NCBI GenBank assembly: GCA_050744245.1
Contig: JBOGGX010000162.1
Location: 1 to 32,987, forward strand
DNA length: 32,987 bases
Origin: JBOGGX01 sp050744245
GTDB taxonomy: Bacteria > Actinomycetota > Acidimicrobiia > Acidimicrobiales > JBOGGX01
Reading direction: 5' to 3'
Shown: positions 1 through 6,966 of the stretch, piece after piece
How the letters are laid out: every line of letters begins with the position of its first letter
Numbering within the stretch: position 1 is the stretch's first letter
Made by a program: the position numbers and the translations under genes
The notes under the pieces: generated by a model
What the model was told of the DNA's origin: nothing
Database searches by the model: none
The model's input: only the letters and a program-made list of their open reading frames with translations

Positions 1-2
1 GG

Positions 3-506
3 CGGAAGTGGTATGACGAGACGGACGCGGACCGCGACGGCAAGTACACCGCTCACCTGTTCGTCATCGCCTATCGGGAGGGTGGAGCGAACCCAACGTT
101 TGGCGACCGTCTCAACGCGGGCACCCTGATCGTGGCCGATCCCTCAGACCTGTTCCTGATCGCACCGAAACCGACCAGGGGGTGTCGGGGGTGTGAACGG
201 GCCGACTGTGAACTTTCCGCCCACGTCGGGCGGAAAGTGGGGTGTTTGGCGTGCCGCTGGGCCGTCTGTTTCGACTGCCAGGATCGCGCAGCGCGGTTCC
301 TGCTCTCCCATCCTGACGGCCAACTGTGTGTCGAAGTGGACGAGATCGTGACGAAGCTCATCGGTGACGACAACAAGGGCTACGGGCTCCACGCGGTCAG
401 TGACGCGATCCACAGAGTAAAGCGCAGGTGCGAGGAGACGGGCTCCTACCTCCGATATCCGAGCGACGTGCGCAAGGCGCTCTACAACGAACTCGCGATA
501 CTCTGA
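3..506 (+). CDS. Cysteine-rich hypothetical protein of the left element, 5' partial
   Basis: The reading frame is open from the first bases of the window to the TGA at 504-506, so the true start lies upstream. An internal GTG at 132 is possible, but the codons before it (reading RKWYDETDAD...) look coding. The visible part has a Cys cluster with spacing C-x2-C-x4-C followed by C-x2-C-x5-C-x2-C (CRGCERADC, then CLACRWAVCFDC), which suggests a zinc-binding module. The C-terminal half is charged and probably helical, with no membrane segment or signal peptide. I do not recognise the family. It shares a strand with the downstream integrase cassette but is separated from it by 0.8 kb, and is probably cargo or a replication/transfer gene of the same element. 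Confidence 0.5.
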   Translation, partial: RKWYDETDADRDGKYTAHLFVIAYREGGANPTFGDRLNAGTLIVADPSDLFLIAPKPTRGCRGCERADCELSAHVGRKVGCLACRWAVCFDCQDRAARFLLSHPDGQLCVEVDEIVTKLIGDDNKGYGLHAVSDAIHRVKRRCEETGSYLRYPSDVRKALYNELAIL

Positions 507-744
507 CCAGCCCATTCCCAACCAACCAACGCTGTGACGTGCGCAAACGGCGACACGACCCACTCCCGGCCCACTCGACCCCCCGAAACGCGCAAAGCTG
601 CCACTTCCCGCTCCGCGTCGCCGAAACCGCATGTCAGGAGCAGATTCCCGGCCACAAACGGCAAGGTCGCCCTTTCCATGTCTCCTGTGTCTTTGATGCT
701 AAACCGGTATAACGTGCCTGTGTCGCCGTTCTCCCTGCTCTTTG

Positions 745-782
745 GCCCTTTCCCCTGCGCTCCCCGCCCTTTCCCTGCGCTC
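745..782. repeat. Two-copy 21-bp-period tandem repeat
   Basis: GCCCTTTCCCCTGCGCTC (745-762) recurs as GCCCTTTCCCTGCGCTC (766-782), differing by one C. The tract is strongly pyrimidine-rich on the plus strand. Role unknown; it could be a regulator site or an iteron-like repeat. Confidence 0.6.
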
Positions 783-1081
783 ACGTTACCACCCATGTTT
801 GCAGGGGCCATAACCTCCTCTTACAAGCCACCCCGCGCAGGCACAGAGGCCGGTCAAACATGCTCTGACCTGCTCGTTCCCTGAGGCCATGTGCCCTGTG
901 CCGTGGGCCGATGGGCTCGTGTCCCTGGTCGACCCGACCGATCACGTTTGGGCAGGTCACGGCATGTGCCCTAGGGGTGTCCCGGCAGTACGTAGTAGGT
1001 GCCCTACTGCTCTGCGCCCTGGTCGCGGGGCCAAAGGACACGAACAGGGACACGACGACCGGCGACACTGTGCAATATCGT

Positions 1082-1144
1082 CCAGTGTTCTGCGATTCAC
1101 TGTACGAAATGACCAGTGTTTCTGCGATTCGGTGTGCGAAATGA
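1082..1144. repeat. 31/32-bp tandem direct repeat, candidate operator
   Basis: Copy one is 1082-1112 and copy two 1113-1144. Both begin CCAGTGTT and end CGAAATGA, share TCTGCGATTC in the middle, and differ at a few positions. The second copy runs directly into a TAAAAT box at 1150-1155, so it would cover the -35 region of a promoter reading into the integrase cassette. Two adjacent near-identical sites at a promoter suggest binding of a repressor or excisionase-like protein. Confidence 0.65.
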
Positions 1145-1149
1145 TTAGA

Positions 1150-1155
1150 TAAAAT
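1150..1155 (+). promoter_or_regulatory. Candidate -10 box (TAAAAT) of the integrase cassette
   Basis: TAAAAT lies in a locally AT-rich spot just after the tandem repeat and 168 nt before the first cassette start codon (1324). No clear -35 hexamer is visible, because that position falls inside repeat copy two. A second possible promoter has TTGACA at 1227-1232 but only a poor -10 (TACCAC at 1250). Confidence 0.35.
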
Positions 1156-1323
1156 GACGCGAGCATTCTGCTAACTATCGCAAGCACCGACACGAGAAGG
1201 CACACGCTGGACCATTGCCCACAAGGTTGACAATGCGCACATCGTCAACTACCACTTGACCTGCTCCCGCCCCCGCTGGGAACGGGCCGGGAGCGTGGCC
1301 TACAACGAAAGGACCGTGCAGAC

Positions 1324-1498
1324 ATGAACGATGGTATCGAGCAGGCAGGCTACGAAGCTGGACAGGCGCGAGGGACATGGGTCGACCACTTCGGTCTTGA
1401 CCTGTCGGACGGCGACAGCCTTCGAACAGGGTTACTCGGATGGCCTGGTCGGAAGTGATCGGCCGGGCGAAGGACATCGCGGGGTTTCTGACCGATGA
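1324..1498 (+). pseudogene. Small element gene, apparently frameshifted
   Basis: ATG at 1324 has an upstream GAAAGGA and opens a frame reading MNDGIEQAGYEAGQARGTWV, which looks like the start of small conserved proteins in actinobacterial plasmids and integrative elements (from memory, not searched). In that frame a TGA appears at 1456. The +1 frame from about 1417 reads AFEQGYSDGLVGSDRPG and ends in a TGA at 1496-1498 that forms an ATGA overlap with the next start at 1495. The overlap and the composition suggest one original gene with an indel near 1417. Alternatives are two unrelated frames, a sequencing error or programmed frameshifting. Confidence 0.4.
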
Positions 1499-1689
1499 GG
1501 ACACGGACCGGGCCACGGACGAACCGCTACGAGGCTCCGTGCGCCATCTGTGGGGGCACGGTGCCGCCAGGGTGCGGCCCACTGACCAGGGACCGTCAGA
1601 ACGGGCCGGTGACCCATCGCCCGCCCGCGTGGATCGGGTCGCCCGTGTCCGGTCAATGGGTCGGCGGGTGCGAAAGGGGAGAACAGTGA
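1495..1689 (+). CDS. Small CxxC protein of the integrase cassette
   Basis: A 64-aa protein starting at ATG 1495, inside an ATGA overlap with the preceding frame, and ending in a GTGA overlap with the next gene, which supports translational coupling. It has a CAICGG motif near residues 16-21, a further Cys near residue 27 and another near residue 59, so a small zinc-binding fold is plausible. There is no membrane segment. Function is not recognised. Its place in a compact cassette just upstream of an integrase resembles the small accessory genes that actinobacterial integrative elements carry before int. Confidence 0.5.
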   Translation: MRTRTGPRTNRYEAPCAICGGTVPPGCGPLTRDRQNGPVTHRPPAWIGSPVSGQWVGGCERGEQ

Positions 1690-1949
1690 GCCCGTGGGCA
1701 GCGTTGCGGCGGAGGATCGACCACTACGCGACGACGGCCGAGAAACTGTCCGGCGCCGAACGGGGCGCGGCACGGGTGGACGGTCTCCGCGAGCTTCGCG
1801 AGACGATCGACGCGGAGATTGACCGCGAGGTGATCGCCGCCCGCGACCAGGGGGCGACGTGGGAACGGATCGGCCCAACGAAGCAAGCGGGCATGCAGCG
1901 GTACAACGCGGCGATGACACGAAAGGCGAAGCGCGATGGCGAGCATTGA
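1686..1949 (+). CDS. Small helical protein with a C-terminal HTH-like segment
   Basis: An 87-aa protein. The start is chosen as GTG 1686 because GGGGAG sits just upstream and the codon overlaps the previous stop (GTGA). It is highly charged and predicted all-helical: residues about 10-50 could form a coiled coil, and residues about 53-72 read QGATWERIGPTKQAGMQRYN, resembling the Gx(S/T)WxxIG helix-turn-helix of short actinobacterial DNA-binding proteins. It overlaps the integrase start by 14 nt. An excisionase or regulator role is an inference from position and shape only. A longer frame opens at 1440 but lacks a ribosome binding site and its extra N-terminus does not look coding. Confidence 0.55.
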   Translation: MSPWAALRRRIDHYATTAEKLSGAERGAARVDGLRELRETIDAEIDREVIAARDQGATWERIGPTKQAGMQRYNAAMTRKAKRDGEH

Positions 1950-3030
1950 GAAACTGCCCACCGGTAACGTCCGGGCGCGGTGGCGCACGACGGAGGGGCG
2001 CACCCTGACGAAGCGGTTCCCGACCGAGAAGGCCGCTCAGGACTTTCTGGCTGCGGTGCGGGTCGCCACGATCAAGGGGGGCACGGGCGACACGACGGGT
2101 GGACGGGTGAAGTTCGCCGACTACGCGGAGGCGTGGCGCACGGCGCAACCGTTCCGGCCCGGTACCGCCGTGTCGGCCGATCAGCACCTCCGTCTGCACG
2201 TCTACCCGGTGATCGGTGACCGTCCGCTGAACACGATCAAGGCGTCTGACGTTCAGCGGTTGGTCGCCGGTATGGCGTTGAGCCCGTCCACCGTGCGCGT
2301 TGTCTACTCGCGGGTGACGGCGGTGTTTAACCAGGCGGTGCGCGATGACGTGCTGGACAAGTCGCCGTGCCGCGGGATCAAGCTGCGGCGCACGGGTTCC
2401 GCGCCCACGGAGATTCTGACCGTCGATCAGGTCACGGCCCTGGCCGACGCGATCCCCGCCCGGTACCGGGCGCTGGTCCTGTTCATGGCCCAGTCGGGGC
2501 TCAGGCCGGGCGAGACGATGGGGCTGACCGTTGACCGGGTGGACTTCCTGCGGCGCACGGTGAAGGTGGACCGTCAGCTTGTGCGGGTGCGCGGCAAGGG
2601 GGTCGAGCTTGGCGAACCAAAGACCGATTCGTCGTACCGCACGGTGCCGCTGGCCACGGTGGACATGCTCTCTGCCCACCTCGTCCGCTTCCCGGCCGCC
2701 CATGAATGGCGGCTCATGTTCACGAACGAACGGGGTGCACCGATCCAACAGCACCCGTTCTCGTCGGTGTGGGAGACGGCACGACGCAGGGCCGGACTAC
2801 CCGAGTGGGCCACGCCTCACGACCTGCGGCACTTCTACGCTTCAACGCTGATCCGGGCCGGACTGTCGGTCAAGGTCGTCCAGGCTCGGCTCGGGCACAA
2901 GTCGGCGACGACGACGCTCGACACCTACGGACACTTGTGGGGCGACGATGACGACCGGACCCGCGAGGCGGTGGCCGCCGTGTTCGCGCCGCCCGGAGAG
3001 CACGAGCGATCGGCTCTCCGGGCGACCTGA
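1936..3030 (+). CDS. int: Tyrosine site-specific recombinase (integrase)
   Basis: A 364-aa phage/integrative-element integrase that catalyses insertion and excision between attP and attB. An N-terminal arm-binding-like domain (about 1-55) is followed by a SAM-like core-binding domain (about 58-152; PFRPGTAVSADQH, YSRVTAVFNQAV) and the catalytic domain (about 160-340). The active-site set is present: R190 in SGLRPGE, H295-x-x-R298 in PHDLRHF, H321 in LGHKS and nucleophile Y331 in DTYGHLW. The length is normal and the frame intact, so the enzyme is probably functional. The ATG at 1936 overlaps the upstream small gene, suggesting coupled translation. The gene ends 170 bp from the 3' end of glnA, so the attachment site probably lies between 3031 and about 3210. 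Confidence 0.93.
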   Translation: MASIEKLPTGNVRARWRTTEGRTLTKRFPTEKAAQDFLAAVRVATIKGGTGDTTGGRVKFADYAEAWRTAQPFRPGTAVSADQHLRLHVYPVIGDRPLNTIKASDVQRLVAGMALSPSTVRVVYSRVTAVFNQAVRDDVLDKSPCRGIKLRRTGSAPTEILTVDQVTALADAIPARYRALVLFMAQSGLRPGETMGLTVDRVDFLRRTVKVDRQLVRVRGKGVELGEPKTDSSYRTVPLATVDMLSAHLVRFPAAHEWRLMFTNERGAPIQQHPFSSVWETARRRAGLPEWATPHDLRHFYASTLIRAGLSVKVVQARLGHKSATTTLDTYGHLWGDDDDRTREAVAAVFAPPGEHERSALRAT

Positions 3031-3062
3031 TCGGCCGAACGAGCCGATCGACCGTTACCCCT

Positions 3063-3095
3063 GGCTCCCCCTGTCACCCGATGGCAGGGGGAGCC
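3063..3095. terminator. Strong hairpin between int and glnA1
   Basis: GGCTCCCCCTG (3063-3073) pairs perfectly with CAGGGGGAGCC (3085-3095) across an 11-nt loop. It lies between the convergent 3' ends of int (+) and glnA1 (-) and could stop transcription from either side. A weaker GATCGGC/GCCGATC dyad at 3029-3049 starts at the int stop codon. Confidence 0.7.
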
Positions 3096-3109
3096 TTCGC
3101 GTCCGGCCT

Positions 3110-3187
3110 TCTGACCTGCTGGGGCGTGTCCCGCGTGTCCTTTCCCGTGTCCCTGGCCCGGTGTCGCCAACGAATCGGCAGGTCAGA
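3110..3187. repeat. Cluster of short repeats next to int, candidate integrase arm or core sites
   Basis: CGTGTCC occurs at 3125, 3134 and 3146 in one orientation. This cluster is bracketed by an inverted pair, TCTGACCTGC (3110-3119) and GCAGGTCAGA (3178-3187). The same words recur only sparsely elsewhere in the element's non-coding DNA: CGTGTCC at 918 and inverted at 1036-1042 and 1048-1054; TGACCTGC at 866-873 and 1257-1264 and inverted at 952-959. The position beside int fits arm-type binding sites around an att junction. This is an inference. Confidence 0.4.
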
Positions 3188-3200
3188 GCACGTAAACGGG

Positions 3201-4625
3201 TCAAATATCGTAGTAGAGGTGGAACTCCCACGGGTGGGGCCGGAGCCGGATGGCGTCGACCTCGTTGACCCGCTTGTAGTCGATCCACGTCTCGATCAGG
3301 TCGTCGGTGAACACCCCGCCGGCCTTGAGGAAGTCGTTGTCGCCCTCGAGGGCGTCGAGCGCCTCGTCGAGCGAACCCGGCACCTGGGGCACCTTGGCCA
3401 GCTCCTCGGGCGGCAGGTCGTAGAGGTCCTTGTCGACCGGGTCGGGCGGCTCGGTCTTGTTGAGGATCCCGTCCAGTCCGGCCATGAGCATCGCAGGGAA
3501 GGCGAGGTACGGGTTGCACGAGGGGTCGGGGCAGCGGAACTCGAGTCGCTTGGCCTTCGGGCTCTTCGAGTACAGCGGGATCCGCACCGCGGCCGACCGG
3601 TTGCGCTGGCTGTACACCAGGTTGACCGGCGCCTCGTAGCCGGGCACCAGCCGCTTGTAGCTGTTCGTGGTGGGAGCGGCGAAGGCCAGGATCGCGGGCG
3701 CGTGGGTCAGCAGCCCACCGATGTACCAGCGGGCCAGATCGGACAGCCCGGCGTAGCCGAGCTCGGAGAAGAACAGCGGCTCGCCCTCCTTCCACAGCGA
3801 CTGGTGGCAGTGCATGCCCGAACCGTTGTCCTGGAAGATCGGCTTCGGCATGAACGTGGCCGTCTTGCCGTGGCGCCGGGCCACGTTCTTCACCACGTAC
3901 TTGTAGACCATGAGCTTGTCGGCCATCGAGAGCAGCGTGTCGAAGCGCATGTCGATCTCGGCCTGACCGGCGGTGCCCACCTCATGGTGGTGCACCTCGA
4001 TCCCGACGCCCAGCTTCTCGAGCTCGACCACCATCTCGGAGCGCAGGTCCTGGAAGTGGTCCATCGGCGGCAGCGGGAAGTAGCCCTCCTTGTACCTGGG
4101 CTTGTAGCCGAGGTTGGGACCCTCGTCGCGGCCGGTGTTCCACGCGGCCTCGACCGAGTCGACCGAGTAGTAGGCCGAGTTCGGCGTCTGGGCGAACCGG
4201 ACGTCGTCGAACACGAAGAACTCGGCCTCCGGGCCGAAGTACACGGTGTCGGCGATGCCGGTCGAGGTGAGGTAGTCCTCCGCCTTCTTGGCCACGTAAC
4301 GGGGGTCGCGGCTGTAGGCCTCACCGGTCACCGGGTCCCGCACGAAGCAGTTGATGTTCAGGGTCTTGTGCTGCGTGAACGGGTCGAGCATGGTCGTCGC
4401 CGCGTCCGGCATGAGGATCATGTCCGACTCCTGGATCTCCTGGAAGCCTCGGATCGACGATCCGTCGAAGCCGAGCCCCTCCTCGAAGGAGTCGGTGGTC
4501 AGCTCGTCGGCCGGCACCGAGAAGTGCTGCATGAGCCCGGGCAGGTCGCAGAACCGGAGGTCGACGATCTCGACCCCCTCGTCCTCTATGCACTGCACGA
4601 CCTCGTCGGGGGTGCGTTCGGTCAA
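3201..4625 (-). CDS. glnA: Type I glutamine synthetase (GSI-beta, adenylylation-type)
   Basis: ATP-dependent condensation of glutamate and ammonia to glutamine, in the cytosol as a dodecamer. The start is taken as TTG at 4625 because AAGGAGG lies just upstream, giving 474 aa, the usual GSI length. Signatures include the N-terminal Asp-Gly-Ser-Ser latch (FDGSSIRG, 53-60), metal/glutamate residues in GPEAEFFVF (131-139), the ATP-binding KPIFQDNGSGMHCHQS (261-276), and NRSAAVRIP with LEFRCPDPSCNPY. Tyr402 in DKDLYDLPPEE corresponds to the adenylylation site, so control by an adenylyltransferase is expected. It is divergent from a second GS gene with a 162-bp spacer. The C-terminus ends in HLYYDI beside the integrated element, so its 3' end may be the attachment site. 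Confidence 0.95.
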   Translation of the reverse strand: MTERTPDEVVQCIEDEGVEIVDLRFCDLPGLMQHFSVPADELTTDSFEEGLGFDGSSIRGFQEIQESDMILMPDAATTMLDPFTQHKTLNINCFVRDPVTGEAYSRDPRYVAKKAEDYLTSTGIADTVYFGPEAEFFVFDDVRFAQTPNSAYYSVDSVEAAWNTGRDEGPNLGYKPRYKEGYFPLPPMDHFQDLRSEMVVELEKLGVGIEVHHHEVGTAGQAEIDMRFDTLLSMADKLMVYKYVVKNVARRHGKTATFMPKPIFQDNGSGMHCHQSLWKEGEPLFFSELGYAGLSDLARWYIGGLLTHAPAILAFAAPTTNSYKRLVPGYEAPVNLVYSQRNRSAAVRIPLYSKSPKAKRLEFRCPDPSCNPYLAFPAMLMAGLDGILNKTEPPDPVDKDLYDLPPEELAKVPQVPGSLDEALDALEGDNDFLKAGGVFTDDLIETWIDYKRVNEVDAIRLRPHPWEFHLYYDI

Positions 4626-4708
4626 TGGTCCTCCTTGACTGGACTGATCAGGTTCGTTCGGCCGGGGCGCACGCTCGCAGCCGGCCATTTCTCACCCGTT
4701 GCTCCACT

Positions 4709-4725
4709 GTGAACGGCGTGTGAAC
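4709..4725. promoter_or_regulatory. 11-bp-spaced direct repeat (PhoP/GlnR-type site) between divergent glnA genes
   Basis: GTGAAC occurs at 4709-4714 and again at 4720-4725, exactly one 11-bp unit apart; on the other strand this reads GTTCACACGCC then GTTCAC. Eleven-bp direct repeats of GTTCAC are the hallmark of the Streptomyces PHO box, and GlnR a/b half-sites (GTnAC-n6-GaAAC) have the same 11-bp period. Either OmpR-family regulator could bind. Only two units are visible. Confidence 0.4.
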
Positions 4726-4787
4726 ACCGACCGCGCGGTGCGTCCTGATGAAGGATCGCGCCATTCGCGGCGCGAGACTTGCTCGCC

Positions 4788-6122
4788 ATGGAACGCAGGG
4801 AGGACTACGTCCTGCGGACGGTGGAGGAGCGCGGCGTCCGGCTCATCCGTCTGTGGTTCACCGACGTGCTCGGTCAGCTCAAGTCGGTGGCCATCTCCCC
4901 CGCGGAGCTCGAGACCGCCTTCGACGAGGGCATGCAGTTCGACGGCTCATCGATCGACGGCTTCAGCCGGGTCCAGGAGTCCGACGTGCTGGCCAAGCCC
5001 GACCCCAACACCTTCGAGCTGCTCCCGTGGGTTGACGGGAGCGAGCCGGCGGCCAGGATGTTCTGCGACATCGAGAGCCTCGATGGATCGCCGTTCGAGG
5101 GCGATCCCCGGCAGGTGTTGCGGCGCAACCTCGACCAGGCCAGGGAACGTGGCTTCGCGTTCTATGCCGGTCCCGAGATCGAGTACTTCTACTTCGCCGA
5201 CTCCGATCCCAAGAAGCACCCGGAGCCGCTCGACACCGGGTCGTACTTCGACCTCACCACGGCCGACGTGGCCGGCGACCTGCGCAAGCGCACGATCCAC
5301 ACGCTCGAGGCGATGGGGATCCCGGTCGAGTACTCGTTCCACGAGGACGCCCCCAGCCAGCACGAGATCGACCTCCGCTACACCGACGCCCTGACCATGG
5401 CCGACAACGTCATGACCTTCAGGCTGGTGGTCAAGGAGATCGCCTATTCGGCTGGGGTCCACGCCACGTTCATGCCGAAGCCGATCGAGGGGGTGCAGGG
5501 CTCAGGCATGCACACGCACTTCTCGCTCTTCGAGGGCGACAAGAACGCGTTCCACGATCCCGGCGACGAGCACGGCCTGTCGAAGATCGCCAAGGGGTTC
5601 ATCGCCGGGCTGTTGCACCACGCCCCCGAGATCACCGCGGTGACCAACCAGTGGGTCAACTCGTACAAGCGGCTGGTGATCGGGTACGAGGCGCCGATCT
5701 ACATCTCATGGGCCCGCAACAACCGGTCGGTGATCGTGAACGTGCCGCACCACAAGCGGGGCAAGTCCGACTCCACCCGCATCGAGTACCGGTCGACCGA
5801 TCCGGCGGCCAACCCCTACCTCGCCTTCTCGGTGATCCTCGCCGCCGGGCTGAAGGGGGTCGAGGAGAGCTACCAGCTGCCGGACGAGACCATGGCCAAC
5901 CTCTACGAGTTCACGCCGGAGGAGCTGGCCGCCTACGACATCGCCACCATTCCCGGTTCGCTGGCCGACGCGCTCAACATCATGGAGCGTTCGGAGCTGG
6001 TGGCCGAGGCCCTCGGCGAGCACGTCTTCGAATGGTTCATCCGCAACAAGCGGGCCGAGTGGATGGGCTACAAAACCCAGGTCACGCAGTACGAGCTCGA
6101 CCGCTACTACAGGAACCTCTGA
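4788..6122 (+). CDS. glnA2: Type I glutamine synthetase, GlnA2-like
   Basis: A 444-aa glutamine synthetase homologue, close in length to M. tuberculosis GlnA2 (446 aa). The start is ATG 4788 (MERREDYVLRTVEERGVRLI). Conserved parts include FDGSSIDGF, the catalytic GPEIEYFYF, the ATP-binding KPIEGVQGSGMHTHFS, WVNSYKRLV, and ARNNRSVIVNVP with EYRSTDPAANPY, so it should be catalytically competent. NLYEFTPEEL occupies the position of the adenylylation loop. It is divergent from glnA1 and followed after 14 bp by a GlnR-like regulator, making a nitrogen-assimilation locus. It may act on glutamate, or like some actinobacterial paralogues on another gamma-glutamyl acceptor; the sequence alone does not settle this. 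Confidence 0.93.
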   Translation: MERREDYVLRTVEERGVRLIRLWFTDVLGQLKSVAISPAELETAFDEGMQFDGSSIDGFSRVQESDVLAKPDPNTFELLPWVDGSEPAARMFCDIESLDGSPFEGDPRQVLRRNLDQARERGFAFYAGPEIEYFYFADSDPKKHPEPLDTGSYFDLTTADVAGDLRKRTIHTLEAMGIPVEYSFHEDAPSQHEIDLRYTDALTMADNVMTFRLVVKEIAYSAGVHATFMPKPIEGVQGSGMHTHFSLFEGDKNAFHDPGDEHGLSKIAKGFIAGLLHHAPEITAVTNQWVNSYKRLVIGYEAPIYISWARNNRSVIVNVPHHKRGKSDSTRIEYRSTDPAANPYLAFSVILAAGLKGVEESYQLPDETMANLYEFTPEELAAYDIATIPGSLADALNIMERSELVAEALGEHVFEWFIRNKRAEWMGYKTQVTQYELDRYYRNL

Positions 6123-6136
6123 GGACGTCAGAGCAG

Positions 6137-6826
6137 ATGCCGACGATGGGCCCGATTCTGGTCTACCCGGACCCGGTGCCGCGCGAGCTGGCCCAGGCGC
6201 TCGACCTGGCCGGCTACCCGTGGAAGGCCAGCGGGAGCGAGCGGATGGCCGCCGAGCACGAGCCCGAGGACGGCTGGGCCGGCGCGGTGGTCGCGGCCGA
6301 CACCGACCCGGAGGGCGCCTTCGCCCTGTGTCGCGCGGTGCGAAAGCGCGACGAGTCGCTGTCGCCCCTCTTGATCCTCATCACCCGCGAGCAGCTCGCC
6401 GAGCTGTCGCTGCGCGAGGACCTGTTCGACGACTTCTGCCTGGCCCCGTTCGACGTCCGCGAGCTCGAAGCCCGCTTCGCCCACCTGTTCTGGCGGGCCG
6501 GGCGGGGCCTCCGGCCTGAGCTCATCGAGTACGGGTCGCTCGTGCTCAACATCGAGACCTACCAGGCCGCGATCGACGGCCACCCGCTCGACCTCACCTA
6601 CATGGAATACGAGCTGCTGCGCTTCCTGGCCTCGCACCCGGGCAAGGTGTTCACCAGGGAGACGTTGCTGTCGAGGGTGTGGGGCTACGACTACTACGGC
6701 GGCGCCCGCACGGTCGACGTCCACATCCGCCGGCTGAGGGCCAAGCTGGGAGAGGAACAGGCCAACCTGATCCAGACCGTCCGGTCGGTCGGCTATCGCT
6801 TCGGCCAGTCCCGCTGGCGCCCCTGA
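6137..6826 (+). CDS. glnR: GlnR-like OmpR-family orphan response regulator
   Basis: 229 aa, 14 bp after glnA2 on the same strand, so probably co-transcribed. Residues 6-118 form a degenerate receiver domain: Asp55 (VVAAD) is present, but the conserved Lys of the KPF motif is Ala103 (CLAPFD) and only one of the N-terminal acidic residues is kept, so it may act without classical phosphorylation, as GlnR does. Residues 130-224 are a winged-helix domain (LTYMEYELLRFLASHPGK, VWGYDYYGGARTVDVHIRRL, TVRSVGYRF) very close to what I recall of Streptomyces and Amycolatopsis GlnR. GlnR controls glnA, amtB and other nitrogen genes, and the location beside two glnA genes supports this call. There is no histidine-kinase partner in the window. 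An alternative start is ATG 6146. Confidence 0.85.
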   Translation: MPTMGPILVYPDPVPRELAQALDLAGYPWKASGSERMAAEHEPEDGWAGAVVAADTDPEGAFALCRAVRKRDESLSPLLILITREQLAELSLREDLFDDFCLAPFDVRELEARFAHLFWRAGRGLRPELIEYGSLVLNIETYQAAIDGHPLDLTYMEYELLRFLASHPGKVFTRETLLSRVWGYDYYGGARTVDVHIRRLRAKLGEEQANLIQTVRSVGYRFGQSRWRP

Positions 6827-6966
6827 ACCCGGCCCCGAGTCGCCGTTCTGTGGAGACTCACGCGCGCTCAGCGCCCCCCAATCCGACACAGAGGCGGATT
6901 CGGCTCGCTATGGGGTGCAGAAGTCGCCAGAGAACGGCGCGGCTACCGTCTCGACTGGTAGCGACG

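Larger units (their letters stand above)
507..1323. other. Long non-coding control region of the left element
   Basis: I see no convincing gene here. Open frames exist on both strands but have no ribosome binding site, no family resemblance and a skewed Pro/Arg/Ser composition. The stretch holds a 21-bp-period tandem repeat (745-782), a 31/32-bp tandem repeat (1082-1144) followed at once by a TAAAAT -10-like box, several copies of CGTGTCC and TGACCTGC in both orientations, and a GTTGAC/GTCAAC dyad at 1226-1249. This pattern fits a regulatory, attachment or replication region of a mobile element. Confidence 0.45.

Noticed and set aside
889..1152. Overlapping small open frames over the tandem repeat region
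   Set aside because: They exist only because the repeat lacks stops in those frames. No start context, no homology.
3081..4712. Long open frame (543 codons) on the plus strand opposite glnA1
   Set aside because: It is a mirror of a real glutamine synthetase gene in GC-rich DNA, with no ribosome binding site and Val/Glu/Arg/His-rich composition typical of antisense frames.
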